DNA from: Acidobacteriota bacterium
Lineage (GTDB): Bacteria > Acidobacteriota > Terriglobia > Terriglobales > SCQP01
Length of the DNA stretch: 62,874 nt
NCBI GenBank assembly: GCA_027315185.1
Contig: DAHUYO010000012.1
Coordinates: 1-62,874, forward strand
Reading direction: 5' to 3'
Within the stretch, counting starts at the first letter, position 1, and the number at the start of each line of letters is the position of its first letter. Below, in pieces: positions 9,085-17,915 of this stretch. The position numbers and the translations under genes were made by a program. The notes below the pieces were generated by a model. It ran no database searches. It was not told the DNA's origin and saw only the letters and a program-made list of their open reading frames with translations.

Positions 9085-9222
9085 ATCCGCCCGGACAAAT
9101 TTCAGGCCCGGCGGTGTCTACCCAGAACGCAGCGTCTCGCCCGGATCCGCGGTCGCGGCGCTTAGGGGCGAGCGGCGCCCCAGCCCAGCCGGCCGTAGGC
9201 TGGACGCTCCTCCAGCGGCAGG

Positions 9223-9237
9223 GCTGGGGCCCGCGCC
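9223..9237 (-). repeat. Intergenic GC-rich repeat, inverted copy
   Basis: Fifteen bases reading GCTGGGGCCCGCGCC, the exact reverse complement of the core of the 21-base element at 12703-12723 and 62487-62507. It lies in the non-coding stretch between the ECF42 cluster and the SDR gene. Confidence 0.5.
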
Positions 9238-9242
9238 CGTCA

Positions 9243-10013
9243 TTAGCCGGTGCCGGCGTCGTGGCGGCGGCGAACAAACATCCCCACGGCGCGGTCGTAG
9301 GCGGCGTCGGGCAGCAGCCGCAGCGTGCGGACCAAAAGGGCCAACTGCCAAGGAAAGGCAATCCGCGAGCGCCCCTGGGCCAAGCCGCGGCGAATCACGC
9401 GCGCCGCCTCGTCCGCCTCCAGCACCCAGGGCATATAGGGGTTGCCGGCGGTCAGCGGCGTGCGGACGTAGCCCGGGCAGATCGTCGCGACGCGAATGCC
9501 GCGCGCCCGCAAGCCGACGCGCAGCGCCTCGGCGTAGGTGATCAGCGCCGCTTTCGCGGCGGAGTAGCTGGCCGAATACGGCAACCCGCGATACCCGGCC
9601 AAACTGGCGACCGCCGCCAATTGCGCGCCGGGCTGGAGGGCGGGCAAAAACGGCGCAAAGGTCCGCGCCACTCCCGTAACGTTGAGGCGCAACGTCCGGT
9701 CCAGCAGGTCGGCGTCAATCAGCGTTTCTTTTTCGCCGCCGCCGGCGTTGGCGATCACCAGATCCACGCCGCCTGCCCAGGCCAAATAATCGGCGGCGGC
9801 GGCGTTTATCGCCGCCGCATCGGTCACGTCGGCGGAGCGCAGCCAAATCTCCGCCCCATGCGTGCGGCAGCCCGCCGCCGTGGCCTCGAGTTCCTCCTGC
9901 CGCCGGGCCACCAAGCCGAGGTGGACGCCTGGAGCGGCATAGGCCCGTGCCAATGCCCGGCCAATGCCGCTGGAGGCGCCGGTAAGGAAAACCCGTTGTG
10001 GGAGGGGCTTCAT
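9243..10013 (-). CDS. Short-chain dehydrogenase/reductase (SDR family)
   Basis: 256 residues if started at the ATG at 10013, just before the Rossmann motif. NAD(P)-dependent oxidoreductase with TGASSGIG cofactor loop, NAG motif (VIANAGG) and the catalytic Ser/YSAAK set (SLAGYRGLPYSASYSAAK). The Arg-rich start of strand 2 (LVARRQEE) favours NADP. The substrate cannot be told. An alternative ATG at 10052 would overlap the divergent gene at 10051, so the inner start is preferred. Confidence 0.9.
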   Translation of the reverse strand: MKPLPQRVFLTGASSGIGRALARAYAAPGVHLGLVARRQEELEATAAGCRTHGAEIWLRSADVTDAAAINAAAADYLAWAGGVDLVIANAGGGEKETLIDADLLDRTLRLNVTGVARTFAPFLPALQPGAQLAAVASLAGYRGLPYSASYSAAKAALITYAEALRVGLRARGIRVATICPGYVRTPLTAGNPYMPWVLEADEAARVIRRGLAQGRSRIAFPWQLALLVRTLRLLPDAAYDRAVGMFVRRRHDAGTG

Positions 10014-10050
10014 GCGGAAAGGAGTAGCATGAGAACCGGAGGCTGCGACC

Positions 10051-10485
10051 ATGCCCGTTTCTCCGGTGCCCGACGGCTATCATACCGTCACCCCCTACCT
10101 GGTGGTGCGCGACGCGCGGCAACTGATTACCTTCCTGCAACGGGCCTTCGCCGCCGAGCTCAGCTTTCCCCCAATGCAAGACCCCGGCGGCCGCGTCGCC
10201 CACGCGGAGATGCGCCTCGGCGATTCGGTCCTCATGCTCGGCGAGCCGCCAGCCGGCAGCCCCGAGCGGCCGGCGATGGTTCATCTTTACCTTCCCGACG
10301 TGGACGCCGCCTACCAGCGCGCCCTGGGAGCCGGAGCCAAGAGTCTGCGGCCGCCGGAAAACCAGTTCTATGGCGACCGCTCCGCCGGGGTGGAAGACGC
10401 CAACGGAAACCAATGGTGGCTGGCGACACATTTCGAGGACCTGTCCGAGGAGGAGATGCGCCGTCGCGCCGTCGCCCAGCACTGA
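10051..10485 (+). CDS. VOC-family (glyoxalase/PhnB-like) protein
   Basis: 144 residues of the vicinal-oxygen-chelate fold. It shows the family's second-half signature FYGDRSAGVEDANGNQWW followed by the common end ATHFEDLSEEEMRRR. Members are metal-dependent lyases, isomerases or antibiotic-binding proteins; this subgroup has no assigned substrate. GGAGG lies about 10 bases before the ATG. It is divergent from the SDR gene, with starts 38 bases apart, so the two may share a regulatory region. Confidence 0.9.
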   Translation: MPVSPVPDGYHTVTPYLVVRDARQLITFLQRAFAAELSFPPMQDPGGRVAHAEMRLGDSVLMLGEPPAGSPERPAMVHLYLPDVDAAYQRALGAGAKSLRPPENQFYGDRSAGVEDANGNQWWLATHFEDLSEEEMRRRAVAQH

Positions 10486-10551
10486 ACCTCCTCGTACCCC
10501 CGGGTTGACTGCTGCCGGCGGCCGCACCGGAAGGCCAATCGCGGGCAAGTT

Positions 10552-11199
10552 TTGGGAACTTTTCTCCCGCCCAAAGTTCATATGGAACAAGCAAGAATGC
10601 CGGACCCGGGCCAACCCGACCAGGAGTTATTGCGGCGCGCCCGGGCCGGCGATGAGGAGGCCCTGGGCGTCTTGTACCAGCGCCACTACGCTGCCATTTA
10701 CCGCTTTGCCCGGCACATGAGCGGCGATGCGACGCTGGCCGAAGAAGCCGCCCAGGAAGTTTTCTTGGCCCTCCTGCGCCGGCGCGACGGGTATGATCCC
10801 GAGCGCGGCGCCGTGGCGGGCTATTTGTTCGGCATTGCCCGTCATTGGCTCTCCCGCCGCTGGCGGCAGGACTCCCGCTGGGCGCCGCTGAATGAGGAGG
10901 TCGCGGCGGCGCCGCCGGGAGCGGCCGGCGGCGCCGCGGATCCGGAGCGCCGGGAAACGGTGGCAGCGGTACGGCGCGCGATCGCCGCCCTGCCGGAGCA
11001 TTATCGTGCGGTGGTGGTGTTATGCGAGATCGAGGAGCGGAGTTACGAGGAAGTCGCCCAGGCGATGGGTTGTCCCGTGGGCACGATCCGGTCGCGGCTG
11101 CACCGGGCGCGGGCGCTGCTGGCACGGAAATTGGAACCGGCGCGGCCCAGCCAGCCGGCGTCGCCGGCGAGCGTATTGACGGCGAGGTGCCAAGCATGA
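10552..11199 (+). CDS. ECF-type RNA polymerase sigma factor
   Basis: Up to 215 residues; an ATG at 10582 (MEQARMPDPG) is an equally good start. Sigma region 2 (DEEALGVLYQRHYAAIYRFA, EEAAQEVFLALLRR) and region 4 (AIAALPEHYRAVVVLCEIEERSYEEVAQAMGCPVGTIRSRLHRAR) are complete and joined by an Ala/Gly-rich linker. The stop overlaps the next gene's ATG (ATGA), so sigma and the candidate anti-sigma are translationally coupled. Confidence 0.95.
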   Translation: MGTFLPPKVHMEQARMPDPGQPDQELLRRARAGDEEALGVLYQRHYAAIYRFARHMSGDATLAEEAAQEVFLALLRRRDGYDPERGAVAGYLFGIARHWLSRRWRQDSRWAPLNEEVAAAPPGAAGGAADPERRETVAAVRRAIAALPEHYRAVVVLCEIEERSYEEVAQAMGCPVGTIRSRLHRARALLARKLEPARPSQPASPASVLTARCQA

Positions 11200-11741
11200 G
11201 CCGGCGGCCCGATGACGACCAGGCTGCCTGGGCGCTGCTGCGCCAGGAACGGGAGCGCCAGGACCGCCTGGATTCGGCATTGGCCGATTTGCGCGCCGAG
11301 GCCGAACATTGGCCTCTGAGCGCCTGGCCGCCCGAGCGGCTGCTGGCCGCCTGCCGGCAGCGACGGAATCTAAGAACTTGGCGCCACGGCGCGTGGTGGG
11401 CGGCCGCAGCCGCTGCGGCGAGTCTGGCGGCGCTGGCCTGGCTGGGTCCGCGCCTCCTGTCGCCGGCCCACGGCGTCGCCGCCACTGCGGTTCCGGCGAT
11501 CCAGGCCCCGGCCCCGGCCCCGGCGCAGGTGATGGAAGCCACACTCTCACAGCCGTCTAGCGGCACGTTCCTTCCCCTGGGGGGGCCCTTGCCCGCCGAC
11601 GGCTTCGTCGTGCGCGTCAACCTCCCGGAGTCGGATTTGGCCTCGCTCGGCATTGCCGCCGCCCCCGGCGCCGGACCAGTGCCGGCGGAGGTGCTGATGG
11701 ACCAGGATGGCGTGCCCCGCGGCATTCGCTTTTTGCAATGA
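11196..11741 (+). CDS. Candidate membrane anti-sigma factor
   Basis: 181 residues. An acidic/Arg-rich cytoplasmic N-terminal part (to about residue 67) is followed by one transmembrane segment (WWAAAAAAASLAALAWLG) and an extracytoplasmic region. No HxxxCxxC zinc motif is visible, so it is not a classical ZAS-type anti-sigma. The assignment rests on coupling to the ECF sigma gene (4-base overlap), size and topology. The C-terminal part (DGFVVRVNLPESDLASLGI, EVLMDQDGVPRGIRF) is seen in acidobacterial proteins next to sigma factors. Confidence 0.65.
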   Translation: MSRRPDDDQAAWALLRQERERQDRLDSALADLRAEAEHWPLSAWPPERLLAACRQRRNLRTWRHGAWWAAAAAAASLAALAWLGPRLLSPAHGVAATAVPAIQAPAPAPAQVMEATLSQPSSGTFLPLGGPLPADGFVVRVNLPESDLASLGIAAAPGAGPVPAEVLMDQDGVPRGIRFLQ

Positions 11742-11779
11742 TGGAGTTTTGCGGCACTTTGCGGTATTAGGGGGAGACA

Positions 11780-12646
11780 ATGCATCGAGATCCAAGGCGC
11801 TTGGCAGGGAAATCATTGGCGGTGGCCGTGGCGGCGTTGGCGCTGGCCAGCGTGGTCGCGGCGCAGGCAACGCCGCGCTTCGGCATCGGCATACGCCTGC
11901 CCGGCATGCACGTGGAAATGGCGCAGTTGCCGCAGGCGCCGCCGGCGCCGCAGCAGTTCGCCACCGGTTTCGCCGGGCCGGAGGTGATGGCGGTTCGGCC
12001 TTTCCGTTTCCGGGTGGTGACCGGCGCCCCCTTTGAGGCTACCGCCACCTCGGTCACCACCGAGCGGCTGGCCGACGGGAATCAGATTACTCGCACCTCG
12101 GTCTTTCGTGTCGCCCGCGACCAGCAGGGCCGCATGCGCCGCGTCGTGCGGCTGGGCGGCATTGGGCCTTGGCTGGCGCACGGCGATATGGTGTTTATCA
12201 CCGATCCGGTGGCGCATCGCCGCTATGTCGTCAATCCCCAGCGCAAGACCTATGCCCTGCTTCCCTATCGCGGCCGCGGCGGCGCCGGGGCACGGCGCCC
12301 GCTGTGGCGCAGCGCGCAGCGCGGCGGGCAATGGACACTGGTGAAGCAGGCGCTGGGGCATCGCGAGATGGATGGCGTCCGGGTCATTGGGCAGCGCACC
12401 ATCACCACCATCCCCGCCGGGGCAATCGGCAATCAGGCGCCGATCCGGATTATCTCTGAGCGGTGGTACTCCCCCGCCCTGCATACCGTGGTCGAGGCCA
12501 AGCACGACGATCCCCGCTTCGGTGATACCGTTTACCGCCTGGGGCAGATCCGGCGCACCGATCCGCCAGCCAGCTTGTTCGCGCCCCCGCCCGGATTCAA
12601 GGAACTCCGCGTGCGACGTTTTCATCCGCGCGGTCCGCGCCCCTAG
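11780..12646 (+). CDS. Secreted protein of unknown function downstream of sigma/anti-sigma pair
   Basis: 288 residues with a signal peptide (hydrophobic run AVAVAALALASVVAAQA). The mature part contains ADGNQITRTSVFRVARDQQGR, GDMVFITDPVAHRRYVVNP and a C-terminal YRLGQIRRTDPPASLFAPPPGF. This resembles periplasmic proteins often found beside ECF sigma genes in Acidobacteriota; positionally it recalls RseB-like modulators, but no homology to RseB can be claimed. It follows the anti-sigma candidate by 38 bases. Confidence 0.75.
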   Translation: MHRDPRRLAGKSLAVAVAALALASVVAAQATPRFGIGIRLPGMHVEMAQLPQAPPAPQQFATGFAGPEVMAVRPFRFRVVTGAPFEATATSVTTERLADGNQITRTSVFRVARDQQGRMRRVVRLGGIGPWLAHGDMVFITDPVAHRRYVVNPQRKTYALLPYRGRGGAGARRPLWRSAQRGGQWTLVKQALGHREMDGVRVIGQRTITTIPAGAIGNQAPIRIISERWYSPALHTVVEAKHDDPRFGDTVYRLGQIRRTDPPASLFAPPPGFKELRVRRFHPRGPRP

Positions 12647-12702
12647 CCGCCACCGCCGCCCGCCGTTGGCCGCGACTCCCCAAGCGCCCAGCGGACATTG
12701 GT

Positions 12703-12723
12703 TGGCGCGGGCCCCAGCGCGGC
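12703..12723 (+). repeat. Intergenic GC-rich repeat, 21-base copy
   Basis: A 21-base element starting TGGCGCGGGCCCCAGC and ending GCGGC. It is identical to 62487-62507, nearly identical over its first 16 bases to 62344-62359 (one C/T change), and inverted at 9223-9237. All copies lie outside genes. Confidence 0.6.
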
Positions 12724-12794
12724 CGCTGGCGGGGCGTCCCGCGAACTGACGCGCTCCGCGTCCCATCACCAGACGGCGGACCCGGGCGCCACCT

Positions 12795-13667
12795 CTACGG
12801 GCACAGCCGATGGGCCAGGGAGGGGACCGTCCGGTGCAAGTCGCCGGTCCAATACAACGCCGCGTAGGCGTAGGTCTCCGGCTGCCCGGCGAAGCTGTGC
12901 CCATAGGCGAACAAAATCTGGAAATTGGGATCGCGCGTTGGCGTGTAGTAGCCGCCCACATCCAGCATCGCCGCATATCGCGAACTGGGATCCGTCGTCT
13001 CCTTCCCGTGCGCGAACACCTCCCCGCCAATCGTCAGCTTCGGCGTCAATTCCCGCAGCAGCAGCGTTCCCCCAAACGGGTAATTTCGCGCCCCTGGCAC
13101 ATGGGCGTTCACCGTTTCCCCCCCGCCGCCGTCAATCGTCCAGGAGCCAAAGCTCTTTTGCGCGTACAGCGGCAGCCTCCAGGAAAATCCCCCCGCACCC
13201 AGCCCGTTTCCCAGGCTGCCGGTGGGAATCTCGGTCATGATGAACGTCCCGATCATCGGCCGGTCCTTTGTCTCCTGGATAAACCGGTACTGAAACCCGA
13301 ATTCGCTGTCTTCCAGCCCGAAATGCCTCTGCCCGTGCGAGGGGATCGCCTCCCCGCTTTGCAAGATGAAGTGGAACATCGTGTTGCAGACGGCGCTGTA
13401 ATTGAATTCAATCGCCGGAAACTGCGTCGTCACCGACCCCGGCACCGCGCTCGCCCCGCCCCAGCTGTAAAACTCGAAGTCGTGACAGGGGATCACATCG
13501 GGATCGTCCAATTGGAACGGCGGGCCCGCGAATAGCGGCTTGGCGCAGGCGATCAGCAGCAGCCCCAGCAGCACCATCCGCCGTCCCGCCGCCGCTTTTC
13601 CTAGCACCACACGGGAGTGGGCGACCAAACCGCGCTCCACCCCCGTCACACGAGTCCAAAATTCCAT
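12795..13667 (-). CDS. Secreted, probably outer-membrane beta-structured protein
   Basis: About 290 residues from the ATG at 13667. Alternative starts are an ATG at 13577 directly at the hydrophobic core (MVLLGLLLIACAKPLFA) or a GTG just upstream. After cleavage (AGPPFQLDDPD) the protein is rich in alternating aromatic/polar strands with many Gly turns and ends as a membrane beta-strand (TYAYAALYWTGDL), like the transporter/phenol-degradation-type barrel proteins common in Acidobacteriota. Family assignment is tentative. No operon partner. Confidence 0.65.
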   Translation of the reverse strand: MEFWTRVTGVERGLVAHSRVVLGKAAAGRRMVLLGLLLIACAKPLFAGPPFQLDDPDVIPCHDFEFYSWGGASAVPGSVTTQFPAIEFNYSAVCNTMFHFILQSGEAIPSHGQRHFGLEDSEFGFQYRFIQETKDRPMIGTFIMTEIPTGSLGNGLGAGGFSWRLPLYAQKSFGSWTIDGGGGETVNAHVPGARNYPFGGTLLLRELTPKLTIGGEVFAHGKETTDPSSRYAAMLDVGGYYTPTRDPNFQILFAYGHSFAGQPETYAYAALYWTGDLHRTVPSLAHRLCP

Positions 13668-14355
13668 TTTTCTGCAACATACAATGCGCCGCCACGAAAG
13701 GCAAAATCCGCCTGCTCGCCGCACCGTGCCGTCGCCTCCGGACGCTGGCCGGCCAGGCGCGCGCGGGCGGCGTTTCGCCTCGGCCAGGCGGTAAGAACTC
13801 GATCACGGGATCGGATCGCGGATGGTTGCGGCCCTGCGAGTGGGCCCGACGCCCCCCACCGCTCGCCCGTACGGCGGCCGACGCCCACGCGCACGCTCCC
13901 GCCGCCAGTTGCAATAACGCCCGCCGCAGGCCTCTGCCAGTCTCATTTTCGCCACCGCAAATAAAGCACTTAGCCCACACAGAGCCCGGAAAATGAGACA
14001 CTCGCCATCGCGTCTCTTTGTCGCCTTCGCCTACAGCGCGGCTCCGCTCAGTTCTCGGAGGGCCGACCAATGCGACACAAATGACTCGCCTCATTTCGTA
14101 CAACCCCACTCACCACCGCCGCATCAGAAGGAATTAAACAGCAGCGATGGCATCGATTTCCCCGCTCCGGCCATCCGCCATCGGTCGCGCCACGATGGAC
14201 CGCGCCGGGACCGCCCGCCGCACCGCGAGACGGGTATGTGACCGCGACGCGTCGGCCTACCAGTGGGGGCCTACAATGGGGCAACGCTCCGCCCTGCGCG
14301 GCTCGCCGGGCCAACGGACGGAGCAGACGGACGGAGAAGGAAGCGAGATCAGGCG
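13668..14355. other. Intergenic region, nothing recognised
   Basis: About 690 bases between a minus-strand outer-membrane-like gene and the broken PhnB-type gene. Several open frames exist on both strands, but none has a ribosome site, a recognisable domain or coherent composition. No terminator or RNA gene was identified. Confidence 0.5.
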
Positions 14356-14763
14356 ATGCAGATGAAACCGTATGTGAACTTCCCCGGCACCTGCGCCGAT
14401 GCGTTGCGCTACTACCAGCAACATCTCGGGGGCAAGATTACACAGGTGATGGCCCACGGTAAGATGCCCGGACCCAGCCCCGCCGGGCCGGATTAGAGAG
14501 ACAAGGTGTTGCACCCTCGCATCACCATCGCCGGCTCCCAACTGCCGGCGGCGGATATTCCCAACGCCGGGCCGATGCGCGGCGCCTACGTCACGCTTTT
14601 GCACGACGACGACGCCACGGCGGAGCCAGACTTTGCCGCCCTCGCCGACGGCGGCCAGGTCTTCATGCCCCTGGCGGAAATCTTTTTCGCCGCGCGCTTT
14701 GCCCAACTACGTGACCACTTCGGCATCAATTGGACCATCCTGCACGAGCGCCCGCCGCGGAGC
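14356..14763 (+). pseudogene. PhnB/VOC-type gene interrupted by an in-frame TAG
   Basis: The first part reads MQMKPYVNFPGTCADALRYY...LGGKITQVMAHGKMPGPSPAGPD, the usual N-terminus of PhnB-like VOC proteins, then meets TAG at 14494-14496. In the same frame the protein continues DKVLHPRITIAGSQLPAADIPNAGP...FAALADGGQVFMPLAEIFFAARFAQLRDHFGINW, the expected C-terminal half. A single nonsense change therefore splits it. The normal stop after HERP also appears lost, because the frame runs on into the next gene. A sequencing error or a programmed stop cannot be excluded. Confidence 0.8.
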
Positions 14764-14829
14764 TTAGCTGCCCGCACGGCGTGCCAGATGCCGCCTCCAA
14801 GCGCGGGAGCACACAGAACCGGGGGAGCC

Positions 14830-15552
14830 ATGAACAGCGCCAACTCCAGAGCGGCGAGGAAGCGGGCAGGCGGCGATGAAAGGCGCGGGCGGGCAAACCG
14901 AGTGGCTTTGGCGGCGCTGGTGGCCGGGTTGCTGCTTTCGCCGCTTGCCGCCCAGTCCCCGAAACCGGGGGCGCACCGCAGCCCCTGCCGCTCGCCGCTT
15001 CGCTTCCACCGCCTTTGCGTTCTGCTACACGCCAACAACCGCGGCGCGCTCCTCCGCGCTTGGGCGAGCACCTGCCACGCTTACCCCGAAAGTGTGGCGA
15101 GAGCATTCCGCCTCCATCAACTGCAACCGCGCGGAACCGTGATCCCGCTGCTGCGCGAGATCCCACGGAATTTCAACCAATACGCCGAAATCTCTTGGGC
15201 CATTAATGCTTGGGACCCCCAGGGGACCCCTGTCTTCCCGCTCCTCCGCGTCCCCGCGCCCAAACCGTGCCCAGCGAGCGAACGGGACTACACGACATCC
15301 GGAGCGTTCTACACGGACGTCTACCCAGCCTGGGTTCGGCTCGCCGCGGCGCACCCAGACTACATGCCGCCGCTATTTGGCGCGCTGAACTTTTTCGGTT
15401 ATCCCAACCCGCCGGTGGACGATGCGGAGGGCTTTCCCGACCTCATCCATCGCCTGTACCAGCTTAATCCCGCCGCTTTCCGCCGCGAAGCGAAGAGGTC
15501 AAAATATGGCCGCGAGTCGCTCTGGCAGGCGCTGCATTACCCACTGCCATAA
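14830..15552 (+). CDS. Secreted protein of unknown function
   Basis: 240 residues from an ATG preceded by GGGGGAG at 5 bases. The N-terminus is Arg-rich and followed by a hydrophobic signal core (ALAALVAGLLLSPLAAQ). The mature part contains PRNFNQYAEISWAINAWDPQGTPVFPLLRVP and GAFYTDVYPAWVRLAA, with no recognised domain. The same frame is open upstream into the PhnB remnant, giving a possible 348-residue read-through product from 14506; the signal peptide argues for the inner start. Confidence 0.6.
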   Translation: MNSANSRAARKRAGGDERRGRANRVALAALVAGLLLSPLAAQSPKPGAHRSPCRSPLRFHRLCVLLHANNRGALLRAWASTCHAYPESVARAFRLHQLQPRGTVIPLLREIPRNFNQYAEISWAINAWDPQGTPVFPLLRVPAPKPCPASERDYTTSGAFYTDVYPAWVRLAAAHPDYMPPLFGALNFFGYPNPPVDDAEGFPDLIHRLYQLNPAAFRREAKRSKYGRESLWQALHYPLP

Positions 15553-15597
15553 CGTCGGCCGCACCCAGGCTGGCGTGAGCGGGGCAGAATAGGACAA

Positions 15598-17028
15598 ATG
15601 GCCTGGAGGCGGCAAGACCGGCGGCTGATCGCCGGCATCGCGGCGATGCTGGGGCTGTTCCTGCTTTATGGCGTCTATACGTTGAACTCCACCCATCGCC
15701 TGCGGCGCTATCAGCAGGTGGTGCTGGCCCGCAATCGCGCCGACACCGCGGCCTGGCTGCGCATTCAGCACGACACTGACCAACTGTCCCAGGCGGTGCA
15801 GGACATGGTGGCGGCGACCGGGATGAGGCCCTGGCGGCCCGCGCCTAGCATCACCGCCCCGGGTCCCCTGGCGCAGCCGGGCTGGGCCGTGTGGGGATTG
15901 GAATTCCACCGCATTCGCGTGGATCTCAACCAAGCCTTGGCACGGGAGGCCAAGCTCACGCCCGCCCGGCGCGGCGCGCGGCGGCGGCGGCGGCTGAATT
16001 TGGAACTCGATCAGTTTTGGAGCATCAGCGACGAAGCGTTCCGTCTCGCCCGCCTCGGCGACCGGCGGGAAGCCGCCGACCTGGTGGAGCGGGAGCTATT
16101 GCCCCAGCGGCGCGAGCTGACACGCATGATCGGCGGCTGGCTGGCGGCCAACCGGCGCCAGCAGACGCAAACGGAACAGGCAGTGGCGGCGATTTACGGC
16201 GGCATCGAGCGGGAGTTTGCCCTGCTGCTGCTGGCGCTCCTGATCGTGGGCGGAGCCCTGGCGGCGTGGGCGGTGCGGGAAAACCGCCAGGCGTTTGCCC
16301 GCATTGAAACGCTGGCGGCGCAATTGGCGCGGCGCTCGGCGGAACTGGAATCGCTGAACGCTCGCCTGCTGAACCTGCAAGAAGATCTGCTCCAATCCGT
16401 CGCCCGCGACCTCCACGACGAGTTTGGCCAGTTGCTGACCGCGGCCGGAGCGATGCTGGCCCGCGCGGAGCGGCGTTGCGGCCAGCCGGGAGCGGAGGAG
16501 GATCTCCGCCAGGCGCGGCAGGTGGTCCGCGAAGCGCAAGGCCAGATCCGCAACCTGGCCGCGACGCTCCGCCCTCCCGCGCTCGATGAGTTCGGCCTGG
16601 AGCCGGCGTTGGCCGCCTACGCCGCGGAGTTTTCCCGCCGCTCCGGCATCGAGGTGGACTGGCTTTTGGAAACCCCGTTGCCGCCGCTGGTGCCGGACCG
16701 GGCGATTCACTGGTACCGGATCGCGCAGGAAGCGGTCAACAACGCCGCGCGGCATGGCCGCGCGCGGCGCATCCAGCTACGGATGCGGGCGCACGCCGGT
16801 GAACTCGAGCTGGCCATCGAGGATGACGGCTGCGGCTTTGACTGGACCGCGCCCAGCGCTGGAACTGGGCTGCCCGGCATGCGGCAGCGGGCCGCTTGGC
16901 TGGGCGGAACCGTGACCATCGGCCCGCGCGACGGCGGCGTTCGCGGTACGCTGGTGTGCGTAGCCGTGCCCATCGCGGCGCCGGCCCGGCCGCCCGCGCC
17001 GGTGGCCGCGGTCGAGGGAGAAACCTAA
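15598..17028 (+). CDS. Membrane sensor histidine kinase, NarX/HisKA_3 type
   Basis: 476 residues. Two transmembrane segments (about 9-29 and 207-227) enclose a periplasmic sensor of some 175 residues with no recognised ligand motif. A coiled-coil stretch (about 229-265) leads to the HisKA_3 dimerisation box VARDLHDEFGQLL with phospho-acceptor His273. The ATPase has an N-box (AQEAVNNAARHG) and G-boxes (DDGCGF, GTGLPGM). The stop overlaps the start of the response regulator gene by one base (TAATG), so the pair is coupled. Confidence 0.94.
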   Translation: MAWRRQDRRLIAGIAAMLGLFLLYGVYTLNSTHRLRRYQQVVLARNRADTAAWLRIQHDTDQLSQAVQDMVAATGMRPWRPAPSITAPGPLAQPGWAVWGLEFHRIRVDLNQALAREAKLTPARRGARRRRRLNLELDQFWSISDEAFRLARLGDRREAADLVERELLPQRRELTRMIGGWLAANRRQQTQTEQAVAAIYGGIEREFALLLLALLIVGGALAAWAVRENRQAFARIETLAAQLARRSAELESLNARLLNLQEDLLQSVARDLHDEFGQLLTAAGAMLARAERRCGQPGAEEDLRQARQVVREAQGQIRNLAATLRPPALDEFGLEPALAAYAAEFSRRSGIEVDWLLETPLPPLVPDRAIHWYRIAQEAVNNAARHGRARRIQLRMRAHAGELELAIEDDGCGFDWTAPSAGTGLPGMRQRAAWLGGTVTIGPRDGGVRGTLVCVAVPIAAPARPPAPVAAVEGET

Positions 17029-17699
17029 TGCCGCCAACCGAAACCGCAGCCCAACGCACCATTCGTATCGTCCTGGCGGATGATCACGCCCTGGTGCGGC
17101 AGGGCTTCCGGCGCCTGCTGGAAGACGATCCGCGCATCGAAGTGGCGGGGGAGGCGGGAACCGGAATGGAAGCGATCGCCATCTGCCGTGAGTTGCGCCC
17201 CGCGGTGGCTCTGCTGGATTTGGCGATGCCGGAACTGAACGGCCTGGCGGCGGCGGAAGAGATCCGGCGCGAAGCGCCGGAAACCAAGGTCATTATCCTT
17301 AGCATGCACGCCGACGCCTCGCACATCCAGCAAGCGTTGCGCGCTGGGGTGCAGGGCTACGTGCTGAAGGACGCCGCGGATCTGGACTTGGCCCAGGCGG
17401 TTTCGGCGGTAGCCGGGGGCGGAACGTTTTGGAGTCCCGGCGCGGCGGCCATCATGGCCGATTTGCTGCGCCAGCCGGCGGAAGCCGCCGCCGATCCCTG
17501 GGATCGGCTGACGCTGCGCGAACGCGAGGTGCTGCAACTGATCGCGAGCGGGAAATCCAACAAGGAAGCGGCGGCGATGCTGGGCATCAGTCCCAACACC
17601 GTCGCCGTGCACCGCGCCAACGTCATGGCCACCCTGGGTCTGCGCGGCGCGGCGGAGATGGCCCTCTACGCCGTCAAGCGCGGCCTGATCCCCGGGTAG
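17028..17699 (+). CDS. Response regulator, NarL/FixJ family
   Basis: 223 residues. The receiver domain (about 12-128) has acidic pocket ADDH, phospho-acceptor Asp64 in LLDLAMP and Lys in VLKDA. A LuxR-type HTH follows (LTLREREVLQLIASGKSNKEAAAMLGISPNTVAVHRANVM). Encoded directly after its kinase, its likely phosphodonor. Targets unknown. Confidence 0.95.
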   Translation: MPPTETAAQRTIRIVLADDHALVRQGFRRLLEDDPRIEVAGEAGTGMEAIAICRELRPAVALLDLAMPELNGLAAAEEIRREAPETKVIILSMHADASHIQQALRAGVQGYVLKDAADLDLAQAVSAVAGGGTFWSPGAAAIMADLLRQPAEAAADPWDRLTLREREVLQLIASGKSNKEAAAMLGISPNTVAVHRANVMATLGLRGAAEMALYAVKRGLIPG

Positions 17700-17915
17700 C
17701 CACCGCCGGAGCGATGCGCTGATGACAGCCGCGCCCGGCGTCTCGGCGCAACCGCAGCGGCCCTCGCCGGACGCGTTTCCCCAGCCCCGCCTGCGGCGGA
17801 GCGTCCCGCCGCGGGCCCCAGCCCCCGCCTGCAGCGGAGCGACCCGCTTTGATTGGCGCGGCGCAGGGCCCCTCCTACGCGCCGCGAGCGGCCCTTCCGC
17901 GCATCCGACGCGCGG

